This document shows positions 1 to 6,084 of a DNA stretch of 6,084 nucleotides, piece by piece. The translations under genes were made by a program, and so were the position numbers. The DNA is from Rhodospirillales bacterium RIFCSPLOWO2_12_FULL_67_15 (GTDB lineage: Bacteria; Pseudomonadota; Alphaproteobacteria; Rhodospirillales; 2-12-FULL-67-15), in the NCBI GenBank assembly GCA_001830475.1, contig MIAC01000229.1, positions 1 through 6,084 of the forward strand. The letters are read 5' to 3'. Numbering within the stretch: position 1 is the stretch's first letter; the number at the start of each line of letters is the position of its first letter. The notes beneath the pieces are model-generated. The model was not told where the DNA came from, ran no database searches, and saw only the letters and a list, made by a program, of their open reading frames with translations.

Positions 1-32
1 AAAATCCTCAGCCTATGACACGGCCTCTTCTC

Positions 33-60
33 TTGACCGGGCGCGGTTTTTTCGGATAGG
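33..60 (+). promoter_or_regulatory. Weak candidate sigma-70-like promoter ahead of the DedA gene
   Basis: TTGACC at 33-38 matches five of six bases of the -35 consensus. After 16 bases, GATAGG at 55-60 is a poor -10 match, with only the central ATA agreeing. A run of six T lies between the boxes. The position, about 50 bases before the likely start at 110, is suitable. The rest of 1-109 shows no RNA gene and no convincing hairpin terminator. One + strand frame (2-94) stays open to the window edge but contains no start codon. This is inference from weak consensus matches. Confidence 0.22.
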
Positions 61-109
61 TGAACCTCGCGCGCCTGAGCGTGACCCCGATGATTTGGAC
101 CTCCCGCCG

Positions 110-808
110 ATGATCGAAGAACAAATCGCCAATTTCATGAGCGAATACGGCGATTGGTTTTACATCGGCATCTTCCTCTGGACGTTCTTCGAGGGCGAAA
201 CCATCGTCATTTTCGGCGGCTATGCGGCTTACGACGGGATTTTAGATCCGGTCCTGCTTCTGTTCGCGGCCTGGTTCGGGAGCTTTTTCGGCGATCAGGT
301 CTGGTTCTTCCTCGGGCGGCGCTACGGCGAGGCGCTGCTGGCGCGCTTTCCCAAATGGCGGCCGAGGGTCGAGATCGCCCTCGACCTGCTCTACGAATTC
401 AAGACCCGGTTCATCTTGTCGTTCCGGTTCATCTACGGCATCCGCAACGTCAGCTCCTTCGCGGTCGGGTTGTCGGAGATCAGTTGGGCGCGCTACAGCG
501 CGATCAACTTCATCGCCGCCGGCCTGTGGGCGTCGAGCTTCGTCTCCGCCGGCTATCTGTTCGGGCACGTTTCCGAAGCGGCGCTGGGCAAGGGCGCGAA
601 AATCTTCGGTTTTGGCGCGCTCTTGGTCTTCATCGTGGTGGTGTGGCTGCTGCTGCGCCGGGTGAAATCGCGCGTCGCGGCGCACGCGCTCGCGCACCCG
701 CATCCGCCGCTGCCGGAGCGTGCCCATCCGCATGCTCATCCTGAAAACGGGGCTGCGCCGGCGGCCAGCGCGCCGGCGGCGGGTGCCCCGCGCGAAAAAG
801 CTCCGTGA
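110..808 (+). CDS. DedA-family (VTT/SNARE-associated domain) integral membrane protein
   Basis: A 232-residue inner-membrane protein, about the usual DedA length. Family members act as lipid scramblases or proton-dependent transporters linked to undecaprenyl-phosphate or phospholipid turnover; the substrate here is unknown. Hydrophobic segments lie at about 17-40, 47-69, 100-120, 131-152 and 166-183. DedA landmarks in order are FFEGETIVIFGG (26-37), GDQVWFFLGRRYG (61-73), and RFIYGIR (106-112) followed by SFAVGLSEISW and N133. R106 and R112 have the same six-residue spacing as the paired essential arginines of E. coli YqjA, and E28/E30 and D62 are candidate acidic residues. The usual prolines of the P-x-P-[SG]-E and RFxPGxR motifs are absent (EGE and RFIYGIR instead). 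The cytoplasmic tail after 183 is rich in His, Pro and Ala. I chose ATG 110; an in-frame TTG at 95 would add five residues, and ATG 137 would clip the N-terminus. No clear ribosome site decides. The stop overlaps the next start. Confidence 0.88.
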   Translation: MIEEQIANFMSEYGDWFYIGIFLWTFFEGETIVIFGGYAAYDGILDPVLLLFAAWFGSFFGDQVWFFLGRRYGEALLARFPKWRPRVEIALDLLYEFKTRFILSFRFIYGIRNVSSFAVGLSEISWARYSAINFIAAGLWASSFVSAGYLFGHVSEAALGKGAKIFGFGALLVFIVVVWLLLRRVKSRVAAHALAHPHPPLPERAHPHAHPENGAAPAASAPAAGAPREKAP

Positions 809-2079
809 TCTCGGGCCCGGACGAGGCGCGCGCTTTCCTTCGCCGCCTGTTCGATATTGCGGTGGCGGCGGCGGACCCCTTGCGCTGCGTGCCCCCGCAC
901 CTGCCGTCGTTGCCCAACGGCCGCACCCTGGTCGTCGGCGCGGGCAAGGCCTCGGCGGCCATGGCCCAGGCGGTGGAAGCGCATTGGCCGGGCGCGCTTT
1001 CGGGTCTGATCGTCACCCGCTACGGCGCAGGGACTCCCTGCCGCAAGATCGAGATCGTCGAGGCCGCTCATCCGGTCCCCGACGCCAAGGGGCGCGAGGC
1101 GGCGCGGCGGATTCTCGACCTCGCCGCTTCGGCCCGGCCGGACGATCTGTTGCTCGCCCTGATCTCGGGCGGCGGCTCGGCGTTGCTCGCGCTGCCGGCC
1201 GACGGCGTGACCTTGGAGGACAAGCAGGCGGTCAATCGCGCGCTTCTCAACTCGGGCGCGACGATCGCGGAGATGAACTGCGTGCGCAAGCACCTCTCCG
1301 CCATCAAGGGCGGCCGGCTCGCCGCGGCGGCGGCGCCGGCCAAGGTCGTGACCCTCCTGATCTCGGATGTTCCCGGCGACGATCCGGCGACGATCGCCTC
1401 GGGCCCCACCGTTCCCGATCCGACGACCTTCGCCGACGCCCGGGCCGTCCTCGCCAAGTACGGCATCGAGCCTCCCCAAGCGGTGCGGCGGCGTTTCGAA
1501 GCCGGCACCGATGAAACGCCGAAACCGGGCGATCCCCGGCTCGCCAACACCGAGACGCGCATGGTCGCGGCGCCGATCGCGAGCCTCGAAGCCGCCGCCA
1601 TCGCGGCGCGGGCCGCCGGCGTCGCTTCCGTCATCCTCGGCGATGCGCTCGAGGGCGAAGCGCGGGACGTCGCAATGGTCATGGCCGGAATCGCGCGCGC
1701 GCTCCGCCGCCACGGTCATCCCGCGCGGGCGCCGGCGGTGCTGCTTTCGGGCGGCGAGACCACCGTCACCGTCCGCGGCCGGGGCCGGGGCGGACGCAAC
1801 GCCGAATTTCTCCTCGCCCTCGCGGTCGCGCTTCAAGGCGAGGACGGCATTTATGCCATTGCCGGCGACACCGACGGCATCGACGGCAGCGAGGATAACG
1901 CCGGCGCCCTGATCGACCCCTCGACGCTCGCTCGCGCCGCGCGGAAAAATCTGGACGCCAAGGCCCGGCTCGCCGACAACGACGCCTACACCGTCTTTTC
2001 CGCGCTCGGCGATCTGGTCGTGACCGGGCCGACCCTGACCAACGTCAACGACTTTCGCGCGATCCTGGTGTTACCCTAA
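805..2079 (+). CDS. gckA: Glycerate 2-kinase (MOFRL family, GckA/TtuD type)
   Basis: A 424-residue cytoplasmic enzyme that phosphorylates D-glycerate with ATP to 2-phosphoglycerate. This links glyoxylate/hydroxypyruvate/tartrate breakdown, or the serine cycle, to glycolysis. The N-terminal glycerate-kinase domain shows VVGAGKAS (43-50, with the conserved Lys48), EAAHPVPD (86-93), LISGGGSALL (119-128), a long helix ending NCVRKHLSAIKGGRLA (158-173) and LISDVPGDDPATIASGP (185-201). The C-terminal MOFRL domain shows LLSGGETTVTV (313-323), GRGGRNAEF (327-335), AGDTDGIDGSEDNAGA (353-368) and GPTLTNVNDF (408-417). All key motifs are present and the length is normal, so it looks intact. The GTG start at 805 gives an N-terminus (EARAFLRRLFDIAVAAADP) typical of the family; the next ATG, at 961, would delete the glycine/lysine motif. 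No strong Shine-Dalgarno precedes it, so translation is probably coupled to the DedA gene through the GTGA overlap. Homologues have often been labelled hydroxypyruvate reductase TtuD; the MOFRL motifs support kinase. Confidence 0.95.
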   Translation: MISGPDEARAFLRRLFDIAVAAADPLRCVPPHLPSLPNGRTLVVGAGKASAAMAQAVEAHWPGALSGLIVTRYGAGTPCRKIEIVEAAHPVPDAKGREAARRILDLAASARPDDLLLALISGGGSALLALPADGVTLEDKQAVNRALLNSGATIAEMNCVRKHLSAIKGGRLAAAAAPAKVVTLLISDVPGDDPATIASGPTVPDPTTFADARAVLAKYGIEPPQAVRRRFEAGTDETPKPGDPRLANTETRMVAAPIASLEAAAIAARAAGVASVILGDALEGEARDVAMVMAGIARALRRHGHPARAPAVLLSGGETTVTVRGRGRGGRNAEFLLALAVALQGEDGIYAIAGDTDGIDGSEDNAGALIDPSTLARAARKNLDAKARLADNDAYTVFSALGDLVVTGPTLTNVNDFRAILVLP

Positions 2080-2102
2080 CGATCCCGTCACCCTTTGATC
2101 GT
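2079..2102. repeat. Perfect 6-bp inverted repeat after the kinase stop
   Basis: ACGATC at 2079-2084 and GATCGT at 2097-2102 are perfect reverse complements separated by 12 bases. The right arm overlaps the -35 box of the candidate promoter at 2095-2123. No T-run follows on the + strand, so it is not a convincing intrinsic terminator. It could be an operator half-site pair or chance. Confidence 0.3.
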
Positions 2103-2123
2103 CGGGCCATCCGCCTATACAAT
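2095..2123 (+). promoter_or_regulatory. Candidate sigma-70-like promoter for the AsmA gene
   Basis: TTGATC (2095-2100) matches four of six bases of the -35 consensus, and TACAAT (2118-2123) matches five of six of the -10 consensus. The spacer is the optimal 17 bases. It lies in the only sizeable non-coding gap between + strand genes, in a locally A/T-richer patch. Transcription would start near 2130, giving a leader of about 48 bases before ATG 2178. The site suggests that the AsmA gene can be expressed separately from the kinase. A second TATAAC at 2140-2145 lacks a partner -35 box. Confidence 0.5.
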
Positions 2124-2157
2124 CGCGCGGCCGTGCGGATATAACCCCCCCGCGACT

Positions 2158-2163
2158 GAAGGA
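2158..2163 (+). promoter_or_regulatory. Shine-Dalgarno sequence for the AsmA gene
   Basis: GAAGGA is a good anti-16S match and ends 14 bases before ATG 2178, somewhat farther than the usual 5-10. No start codon in the reading frame lies closer, so it supports the start at 2178. Confidence 0.5.
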
Positions 2164-2177
2164 CGATAACCGCGCCC

Positions 2178-5100
2178 ATGAAAAATTTTCTCCTTGGCGT
2201 CGCGACCCTGATCGTCGTCCTCGTCGGCGCGATTCTGATCGGGCCCGGCCTGATCGACTGGAACGACTATAAGGTCGAGATCGCGTCCCGGGCGCGCGCC
2301 TTGACCGGGCGCGAAGTGACGCTCAAGGGCGATATCCGGCTCGCGCTCCTGCCTGCGCCCGCGCTTCGCGTCGCCGATGTCGCGCTCGCGAGCGTTCCCG
2401 GCGCGAAAGATGCCCAGTTGGTTCGTCTCAAGGCGCTCGAGGTGCGGGTCGCGCTCGCGCCGCTTTTTTCGGGACGAATCGAGGTCGAGACGGTGCGGCT
2501 GGTCGAGCCGACGATCGCGCTGGAAATCCTCCGCGATGGCCGGCGCACCTGGGACTTCGCGCCCGCCGTCCCGGCGGCGGGCGCGGCCGCGCCGGGACGC
2601 GCTCCGGATTCGGCACGCGGCGCGGTTCCGGCGGTGCGTCTCGACAGCTTCGTCGTCGAGAACGGCATCGTCGTCTTCCGCGACGCCGCCGCCGGGATCG
2701 AGGAACGGGTCGAGGCGATCGCCGCGCGGGTGACGGCATCCTCGCTCGAAGGGCCGTTCGAAAGCGCGGGCTCGTTCAAGGCACGCGGGGTGGCGCTCAA
2801 CTACGTCGCCGGGATCGGCAAGCTCGCCGACGATCGCGCGGTCCCGGTCAATCTTAACGTCAGCGCGGCCGGGGCCAAGCTCCAATCGACCGGCACGCTC
2901 TCGGGCCTCGCCCAGGCGCCGCGCTATCGCGGCAAGATCAAGATCGAGGGCGAGAATCTCGCCGCCGTGCTTGCGCTTGCCGTCGAGGGGATGCAACCGG
3001 CGCCGCCGCTCGCCCAACCCTTCGCGGTCGAAGGCGCGCTCGCGGCTTCCGCCGCCATGGTCGAACTCAAGGACCTCGATCTTCGTCTCGGCGAGAGCCG
3101 CGGATCGGGCGCGGTCGCGGCCAAGCTCCAGGGCGGGGTCAGCGCCGCGGCGCAAGTGTCCATCAACCGTCTCGACCTCGACCGGTGGCTTGCGGCAACC
3201 GCGGCGGCGGCCGGCCCGCCGGCTTCCGCGCCGGCCCCGGGCGGCAAGGCGGGTGACGCCGCCAAGCCGGACGCGAAAGCGACGTCTTCGCGCGCCGCGG
3301 CCGTTCCGGCTTCTCCTTCCGTTCCCCCGCCCGCTCAGGCGGGAAAACCATTCGCGATCCCGAAGGACATGACCGCCTCGCTCGCGCTCACGGTCGACGC
3401 CATCACGCTGCGCGGCGGCCTGATCGGCCAAGCCCGGCTGAAGGCGGAAATGGCCGACGGCGAGATCACGCTGAGCCAGGTTTCCGCCCAGCTTCCCGGC
3501 GGCGCCGACGTCGCCGCCTTCGGTTTCGTCACCGCCGCCGACGGCCAGCCCAAGTTCGACGGGCAGACAGACGTGACGGTCGGCGATCTGCGCGCGCTGT
3601 TGAAGTGGCTCGACGTCGCTCCGCCCGACGTGCCCGCCGACCGGCTCCGCTCCCTCAAGTTCACGGGCAAGGTCGCGGCGACGCCGACCAACGTGCGGGT
3701 GACCGGCCTCGATCTCGCCCTCGACGGCTCGCGCCTGACTGGGACAGGCTCGGCCGCGTTCGCGCGCAAGCCCGCTTACGGCTTCGATCTGGTCCTCGAC
3801 CGGATCAACCTCGATTCCTATTTCCCGCCGGGCCCGGCCGCGCCCAAGGCCGCGCCTGCGCCACCCTCGGCCGCACCCGCGGCGGCGGCGGCGACCCGGG
3901 CGGTCGCGCTCCAGGGGCTTCCCGAGTTCGACGCCGACGTGAAGCTCGCCGTCAAGACCGCGACCGTGCGGGGCATGGCGGCGCGCGACGCGGCGGTGGA
4001 CGCTTCGTTCAAGAACCGGGCGCTGGAGGTTCGCCGTCTTGCCGTCGCCGATCTCGCCGGCATGGCGCTCGCGGTTTCGGGCCGGGTCGATGGCTTGACC
4101 GAGCTGCAGTTGGCCCGCGACGTGCAGTTCGACGTGCGCGTTCCCGACGCGAGCCGAGCGGCCCGCGCGTTCGGAATCGACCCGCCGGATATCTTGCGAG
4201 GACTCGGCGCCGTGACCGCAAGCGGAAAGATCAACGGGAACTTCCTCGCGCCGCAGCTCGAAGCGAAGATCGGCGCCGCCGGCGCGGCCGTGACCTTCGC
4301 CGGCAAGGCGGCGGTCTTGCCCGCATTCACGCTGGAGGGAGCGGCGAGCGTCACCCACGACGATCCCGTCCGGCTCGCGACCGCCCTCGGCGTCGCTTAT
4401 CGGCCCGCGGGCAAGGTCGGCCCGCTCGCCTTTTCCGGCCAGGTCAAGACCGGCGCCAACACCGTCGAGGTGACGGGACTGAAGTTGAGCGCGGGCCCCA
4501 CCACCCTTGCCGGCGCGGTCAAGGTGGCGACCGGCGGCGCGCGCCCGCGGGTGAGCGCGGACCTGACGGCGGGCGAGCTGGTCGTGGATTCGTTCCTGCC
4601 GGCGAAGAAAGCGGCCGCGCTGCCGCCCGAGCCTTCTTCCGCGCCCGAGCGTAATGCAAACGCAGGCGGCGTCATTCTCGCCCAGGCCCGGCAGGGCCAG
4701 CCCGCCCAACCCCGGCAGGGACAGCCGCCCGCCCGGCCCGCCCCGCCGTCCGCCACGGTGCGCGGCTCTTGGCCGACCGAGCCGCTCGATTTGTCCGCGC
4801 TCAAGGAAGTGGACGCGGACGTGAAGCTGAAGGCAAAGGCGCTCGCCTACGACAAATACCGGATCGAGGACGCCGACATCGCCGCCCGGCTGGACGCGGG
4901 CGCGCTCCGGACCGAACGGCTGGCGGGAAGGTTGTTCGGCGGCGATTTCCAGGGCGCGCTCGCGCTGAATGCGCAAAGCGCGACGGCGCCCCGGCTGGAC
5001 GCCTCCTTCGCGCTCAAGGAAGGCGATGTCGCCCATGCCGTGCGCGCGTTCACCGGAGAGGCCAGCGCCTCCGGCCGGATCGCGCTCGACGCCAAGCTGG

Positions 5101-5732
5101 CGGCGGCGGGCGGCAGCGTCGCGGCGATGGTCGGCTCGCTCAACGGTTCGGGCGCGGTCGCGCTCACCCGTCTCGACGTCAAGGGCGGAGCAAGGGGCTC
5201 CGCGCTTGCCGGCGCCCTCGACCTGGTCAAGGCGCTCGGCGAGCTTGGCGGCGCGCTCTCGGGCCGGGCCGGCGGGGGACAGGCGGACGTGACCGGAAGC
5301 TTTGCGATCGAGCGCGGGGTCGCGCGCAGCAGCGATCTCAAACTCGTCTCGGGGTTCGGCAACGGCCAGGCGCGCGGAGCCGTCGATCTTCCGCGCTGGC
5401 ACATCGACGTCGCGGGCGAAATCCAGTTGGCGCAAAACCTTCTCACCCGGATCCTCGATCGCAGCGGCCGCACCGCCCAGCCGCTGCCGTTCACCGTCGT
5501 CGGCGCGCTCGACGCTCCGACGGTCAAGCTCGACACCAGCAAGCTTCCGGGCGGGCTGCCGATCCCGGGCGTCGACCGGCTGTTGAAGAAACCCGGCGTC
5601 GGCGACGTGCTCCAGGGGATCATCGGCGGCCAGCCGCCTCAACAGCAGCCGCAACAGCCGCCGCCGCAACAGCCGCCGCCGCAAAAGCAGCCGCTCCGGC
5701 CGCAGGATTTGCTGCGGGGAATTCTGCGTTAG
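2178..5732 (+). CDS. AsmA-family envelope protein (large, three repeated modules)
   Basis: A 1184-residue protein of the AsmA/TamB/YhdP group, anchored in the inner membrane with its bulk in the periplasm. Relatives are thought to carry phospholipid to the outer membrane along a beta-sheet groove. One N-terminal anchor helix (about 4-24) is followed by a typical AsmA start: LIDWNDYKVEIASRARALTG (25-44), V-T-L-K-GDIRLALLPAPALRVADV (47-68), SGRIEVETVRLVEP (98-111) and EILRDGRRTWDF (116-127). The C-terminal AsmA-like region (863-1000) shows WPTEPLDLSALKEVDADVKL and RLAGRLFGGDFQG. Three A/B modules with Pro/Ala-rich linkers at 341-397, 551-583 and 809-877 make up the middle. The tail, from 1151, is Gln/Pro-rich. 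It is about twice the length of E. coli AsmA (about 617 residues). The start is supported by GAAGGA upstream and by the anchor helix beginning at once. It probably has its own promoter; its stop overlaps the convergent gene's stop by three of four shared bases. Family assignment is firm, exact cargo unknown. Confidence 0.93.
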   Translation: MKNFLLGVATLIVVLVGAILIGPGLIDWNDYKVEIASRARALTGREVTLKGDIRLALLPAPALRVADVALASVPGAKDAQLVRLKALEVRVALAPLFSGRIEVETVRLVEPTIALEILRDGRRTWDFAPAVPAAGAAAPGRAPDSARGAVPAVRLDSFVVENGIVVFRDAAAGIEERVEAIAARVTASSLEGPFESAGSFKARGVALNYVAGIGKLADDRAVPVNLNVSAAGAKLQSTGTLSGLAQAPRYRGKIKIEGENLAAVLALAVEGMQPAPPLAQPFAVEGALAASAAMVELKDLDLRLGESRGSGAVAAKLQGGVSAAAQVSINRLDLDRWLAATAAAAGPPASAPAPGGKAGDAAKPDAKATSSRAAAVPASPSVPPPAQAGKPFAIPKDMTASLALTVDAITLRGGLIGQARLKAEMADGEITLSQVSAQLPGGADVAAFGFVTAADGQPKFDGQTDVTVGDLRALLKWLDVAPPDVPADRLRSLKFTGKVAATPTNVRVTGLDLALDGSRLTGTGSAAFARKPAYGFDLVLDRINLDSYFPPGPAAPKAAPAPPSAAPAAAAATRAVALQGLPEFDADVKLAVKTATVRGMAARDAAVDASFKNRALEVRRLAVADLAGMALAVSGRVDGLTELQLARDVQFDVRVPDASRAARAFGIDPPDILRGLGAVTASGKINGNFLAPQLEAKIGAAGAAVTFAGKAAVLPAFTLEGAASVTHDDPVRLATALGVAYRPAGKVGPLAFSGQVKTGANTVEVTGLKLSAGPTTLAGAVKVATGGARPRVSADLTAGELVVDSFLPAKKAAALPPEPSSAPERNANAGGVILAQARQGQPAQPRQGQPPARPAPPSATVRGSWPTEPLDLSALKEVDADVKLKAKALAYDKYRIEDADIAARLDAGALRTERLAGRLFGGDFQGALALNAQSATAPRLDASFALKEGDVAHAVRAFTGEASASGRIALDAKLAAAGGSVAAMVGSLNGSGAVALTRLDVKGGARGSALAGALDLVKALGELGGALSGRAGGGQADVTGSFAIERGVARSSDLKLVSGFGNGQARGAVDLPRWHIDVAGEIQLAQNLLTRILDRSGRTAQPLPFTVVGALDAPTVKLDTSKLPGGLPIPGVDRLLKKPGVGDVLQGIIGGQPPQQQPQQPPPQQPPPQKQPLRPQDLLRGILR
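4688..4726 (+). repeat. Imperfect 24-base-period repeat in the third AsmA linker
   Basis: CCGGCAGGGNCAGCC occurs at 4688-4702 and 4712-4726, differing only at the tenth base, with a 24-base period. It encodes two copies of RQGQP (residues 838-842 and 846-850) inside the Pro/Gln/Ala-rich linker. This is probably slippage-driven growth of a flexible linker. Confidence 0.6.
5652..5681 (+). repeat. Perfect tandem duplication of a 15-base unit in the AsmA C-terminal tail
   Basis: CAACAGCCGCCGCCG occurs twice without a gap (5652-5666 and 5667-5681), each copy encoding QQPPP. Imperfect CAG/CAA and CCG units continue on both sides from about 5631 to 5695. The reading frame is kept because the unit is a multiple of three. 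Confidence 0.8.
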
Positions 5733-5977
5733 CCGCCGCGCCGGCGCAGCGATTCGAGCACGAACAGCCTGAGCGCGCTCGAGAGATTGCCCAGGCGTTC
5801 GCGGTCCACGGCGGCGATCGTCGCGTTGAGGGAGACCCTTCGCGCCCGCGCGATCTCGCCGAGCGCGTCCCAGAATGCACCCTCCAGCGACACGCTGGTG
5901 TCGTGTCCGCCGATGCGGACCGAGCGTTTGCGCGGCCGGACTTGACCCTGGGCGTTCTTGCGGCCTCTTGCCGTCAT
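5729..5977 (-). CDS. Small ribbon-helix-helix domain protein (RHH_4-like)
   Basis: An 82-residue protein. After a basic, disordered start (1-18, with RGRK and RPRKRS) comes the pattern of the alphaproteobacterial RHH_4 family: KRSVRIGGHDTSVSLEGAFW (17-36), DALGEIARARRVSLNATIAAVD (37-58) and NLSSALRLFVLESL (64-77). The SVRIGGHDTSVSLE stretch would form the beta ribbon and the two following segments the helices. Ribbon-helix-helix dimers usually bind DNA as repressors; members of this family are poorly characterised and some are mislabelled aryl-sulfate sulfotransferase. The ATG at 5977 leaves only about ten bases before the terminator hairpin of the upstream gene. No Shine-Dalgarno is visible (the five bases before ATG are TCCCC), so expression may rely on readthrough or a leaderless transcript. 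Its stop at 5729-5731 overlaps the AsmA stop. Family call is fairly firm; target unknown. Confidence 0.85.
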   Translation of the reverse strand: MTARGRKNAQGQVRPRKRSVRIGGHDTSVSLEGAFWDALGEIARARRVSLNATIAAVDRERLGNLSSALRLFVLESLRRRGG

Positions 5978-5987
5978 GGGGATAGAC

Positions 5988-6027
5988 TAAAACGAAACGC
6001 CCGCCCCGCACAGGCGGGACGGGCGTT
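5988..6027 (-). terminator. Intrinsic terminator of the gene at the right edge
   Basis: The hairpin arms AACGCCCG (5996-6003) and CGGGCGTT (6020-6027) pair perfectly. After one C/A mismatch, CCCGC (6005-6009) pairs with GCGGG (6014-6018) around an ACAG loop. Read on the - strand, the stem is followed by TCGTTTTA (5995-5988), a short T-rich tract. It sits 24 bases after the - strand stop at 6052 and just before the ribbon-helix-helix start. On the + strand the stem is followed by TCCAC with no T-run, so it is directional. Confidence 0.75.
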
Positions 6028-6029
6028 CC

Positions 6030-6052
6030 ACTCCGGAAACAGAAGCCGGAGT
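6030..6052 (-). other. Small hairpin at the stop codon of the edge gene
   Basis: ACTCCGG (6030-6036) and CCGGAGT (6046-6052) form a perfect 7-bp stem with a nine-base loop. The last base pairs within the - strand stop codon. No T-run follows directly. It may protect the transcript's 3' end or back up the terminator immediately downstream. Confidence 0.45.
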
Positions 6053-6084
6053 TACATCTTGATGCCGAGCATCCCTTCGGCCTT
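6052..6084 (-). CDS. C-terminal end of an unidentified protein (partial, runs off the window)
   Basis: Read on the - strand, the last ten codons give KAEGMLGIKM, followed by TAA at 6054-6052. It is supported as a real gene end by the well-placed intrinsic terminator 24 bases downstream. Ten residues are too few to name the protein. It could be transcribed ahead of the ribbon-helix-helix gene, with the terminator limiting how much reaches that gene. Confidence 0.6.
   Translation of the reverse strand, partial: KAEGMLGIKM

Noticed and set aside
38..52. Intrinsic terminator of an upstream gene at the GGTTTTTT run
   Set aside because: The bases before the T-run form at most a three-base stem, too weak for a terminator.
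2..94. In-frame upstream extension of the DedA gene to the window edge
   Set aside because: The frame is open, but no ATG, GTG or TTG lies in it before TTG 95, and the added residues are polar and unlike DedA N-termini. A start outside the window cannot be fully excluded.
720..1514. Overlapping + strand frames inside the DedA, kinase and AsmA genes (also 154-744, 1367-1912 and 3605-4654)
   Set aside because: All are Arg/Ala/Pro-rich products of out-of-frame GC-rich codons with no domain pattern, and each lies within a gene with recognisable motifs.
736..1836. Long - strand open frame opposite the glycerate kinase
   Set aside because: It is Arg/Gly-rich, has no recognisable family, and lies opposite a gene whose family motifs are complete. 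This is a GC-rich shadow.
5738..5747. GCGCCGGCGC palindrome just after the AsmA stop as a shared bidirectional terminator
   Set aside because: It has no loop and no T-run on either side, and it lies within the coding end of the ribbon-helix-helix gene.
2115..6011. A 1298-codon open frame on the - strand covering the whole AsmA gene
   Set aside because: Its codons sit in exact register opposite the AsmA codons, so stops would need TTA, CTA or TCA codons in the sense gene, which this very GC-rich genome avoids. The translation is Arg/Gly-rich without domain motifs and runs through the terminator hairpin and the ribbon-helix-helix gene.

Overview
The window is very GC-rich, densely coding DNA. 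Its codon use is dominated by G/C-ending codons, and short gaps or overlaps separate the genes. The gene set is a DedA-family membrane protein, a MOFRL-type glycerate 2-kinase, a long AsmA-family protein, and a small ribbon-helix-helix protein of a type (RHH_4) that I know mainly from Alphaproteobacteria. Together these suggest a free-living alphaproteobacterium, perhaps of the Rhodospirillales. The order-level placement is inference.

Layout on the + strand: a short upstream region (1-109) precedes a DedA/VTT membrane protein (110-808). This overlaps by four bases (GTGA) a glycerate 2-kinase (805-2079). A 98-base gap follows, holding a good sigma-70-like promoter candidate (TTGATC, 17 bases, TACAAT), an inverted repeat over its -35 box, and a Shine-Dalgarno sequence. 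Next comes a 1184-residue AsmA-family protein (2178-5732). On the - strand, a small ribbon-helix-helix gene (5977 down to 5729) runs convergently into the AsmA gene, and their stop codons overlap. At the right edge are the last ten codons of another - strand gene (6084-6052), followed by a hairpin at its stop codon and an intrinsic terminator (6027-5988).

How the genes work together: the DedA protein and the glycerate kinase are probably translationally coupled and made from one transcript, although no shared pathway is obvious. DedA proteins act on membrane lipid or carrier turnover and AsmA proteins on lipid transport to the outer membrane, so a loose cell-envelope theme is possible. The kinase belongs to central carbon metabolism (glycerate to 2-phosphoglycerate). 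The most informative structure I found is inside the AsmA protein: a segment of about 52 residues, a Pro/Ala-rich linker and a second segment of about 52 residues recur three times in the same order. I see no mobile element, CRISPR array, tRNA, rRNA or defence system, and nothing that amounts to a clearly undescribed system.
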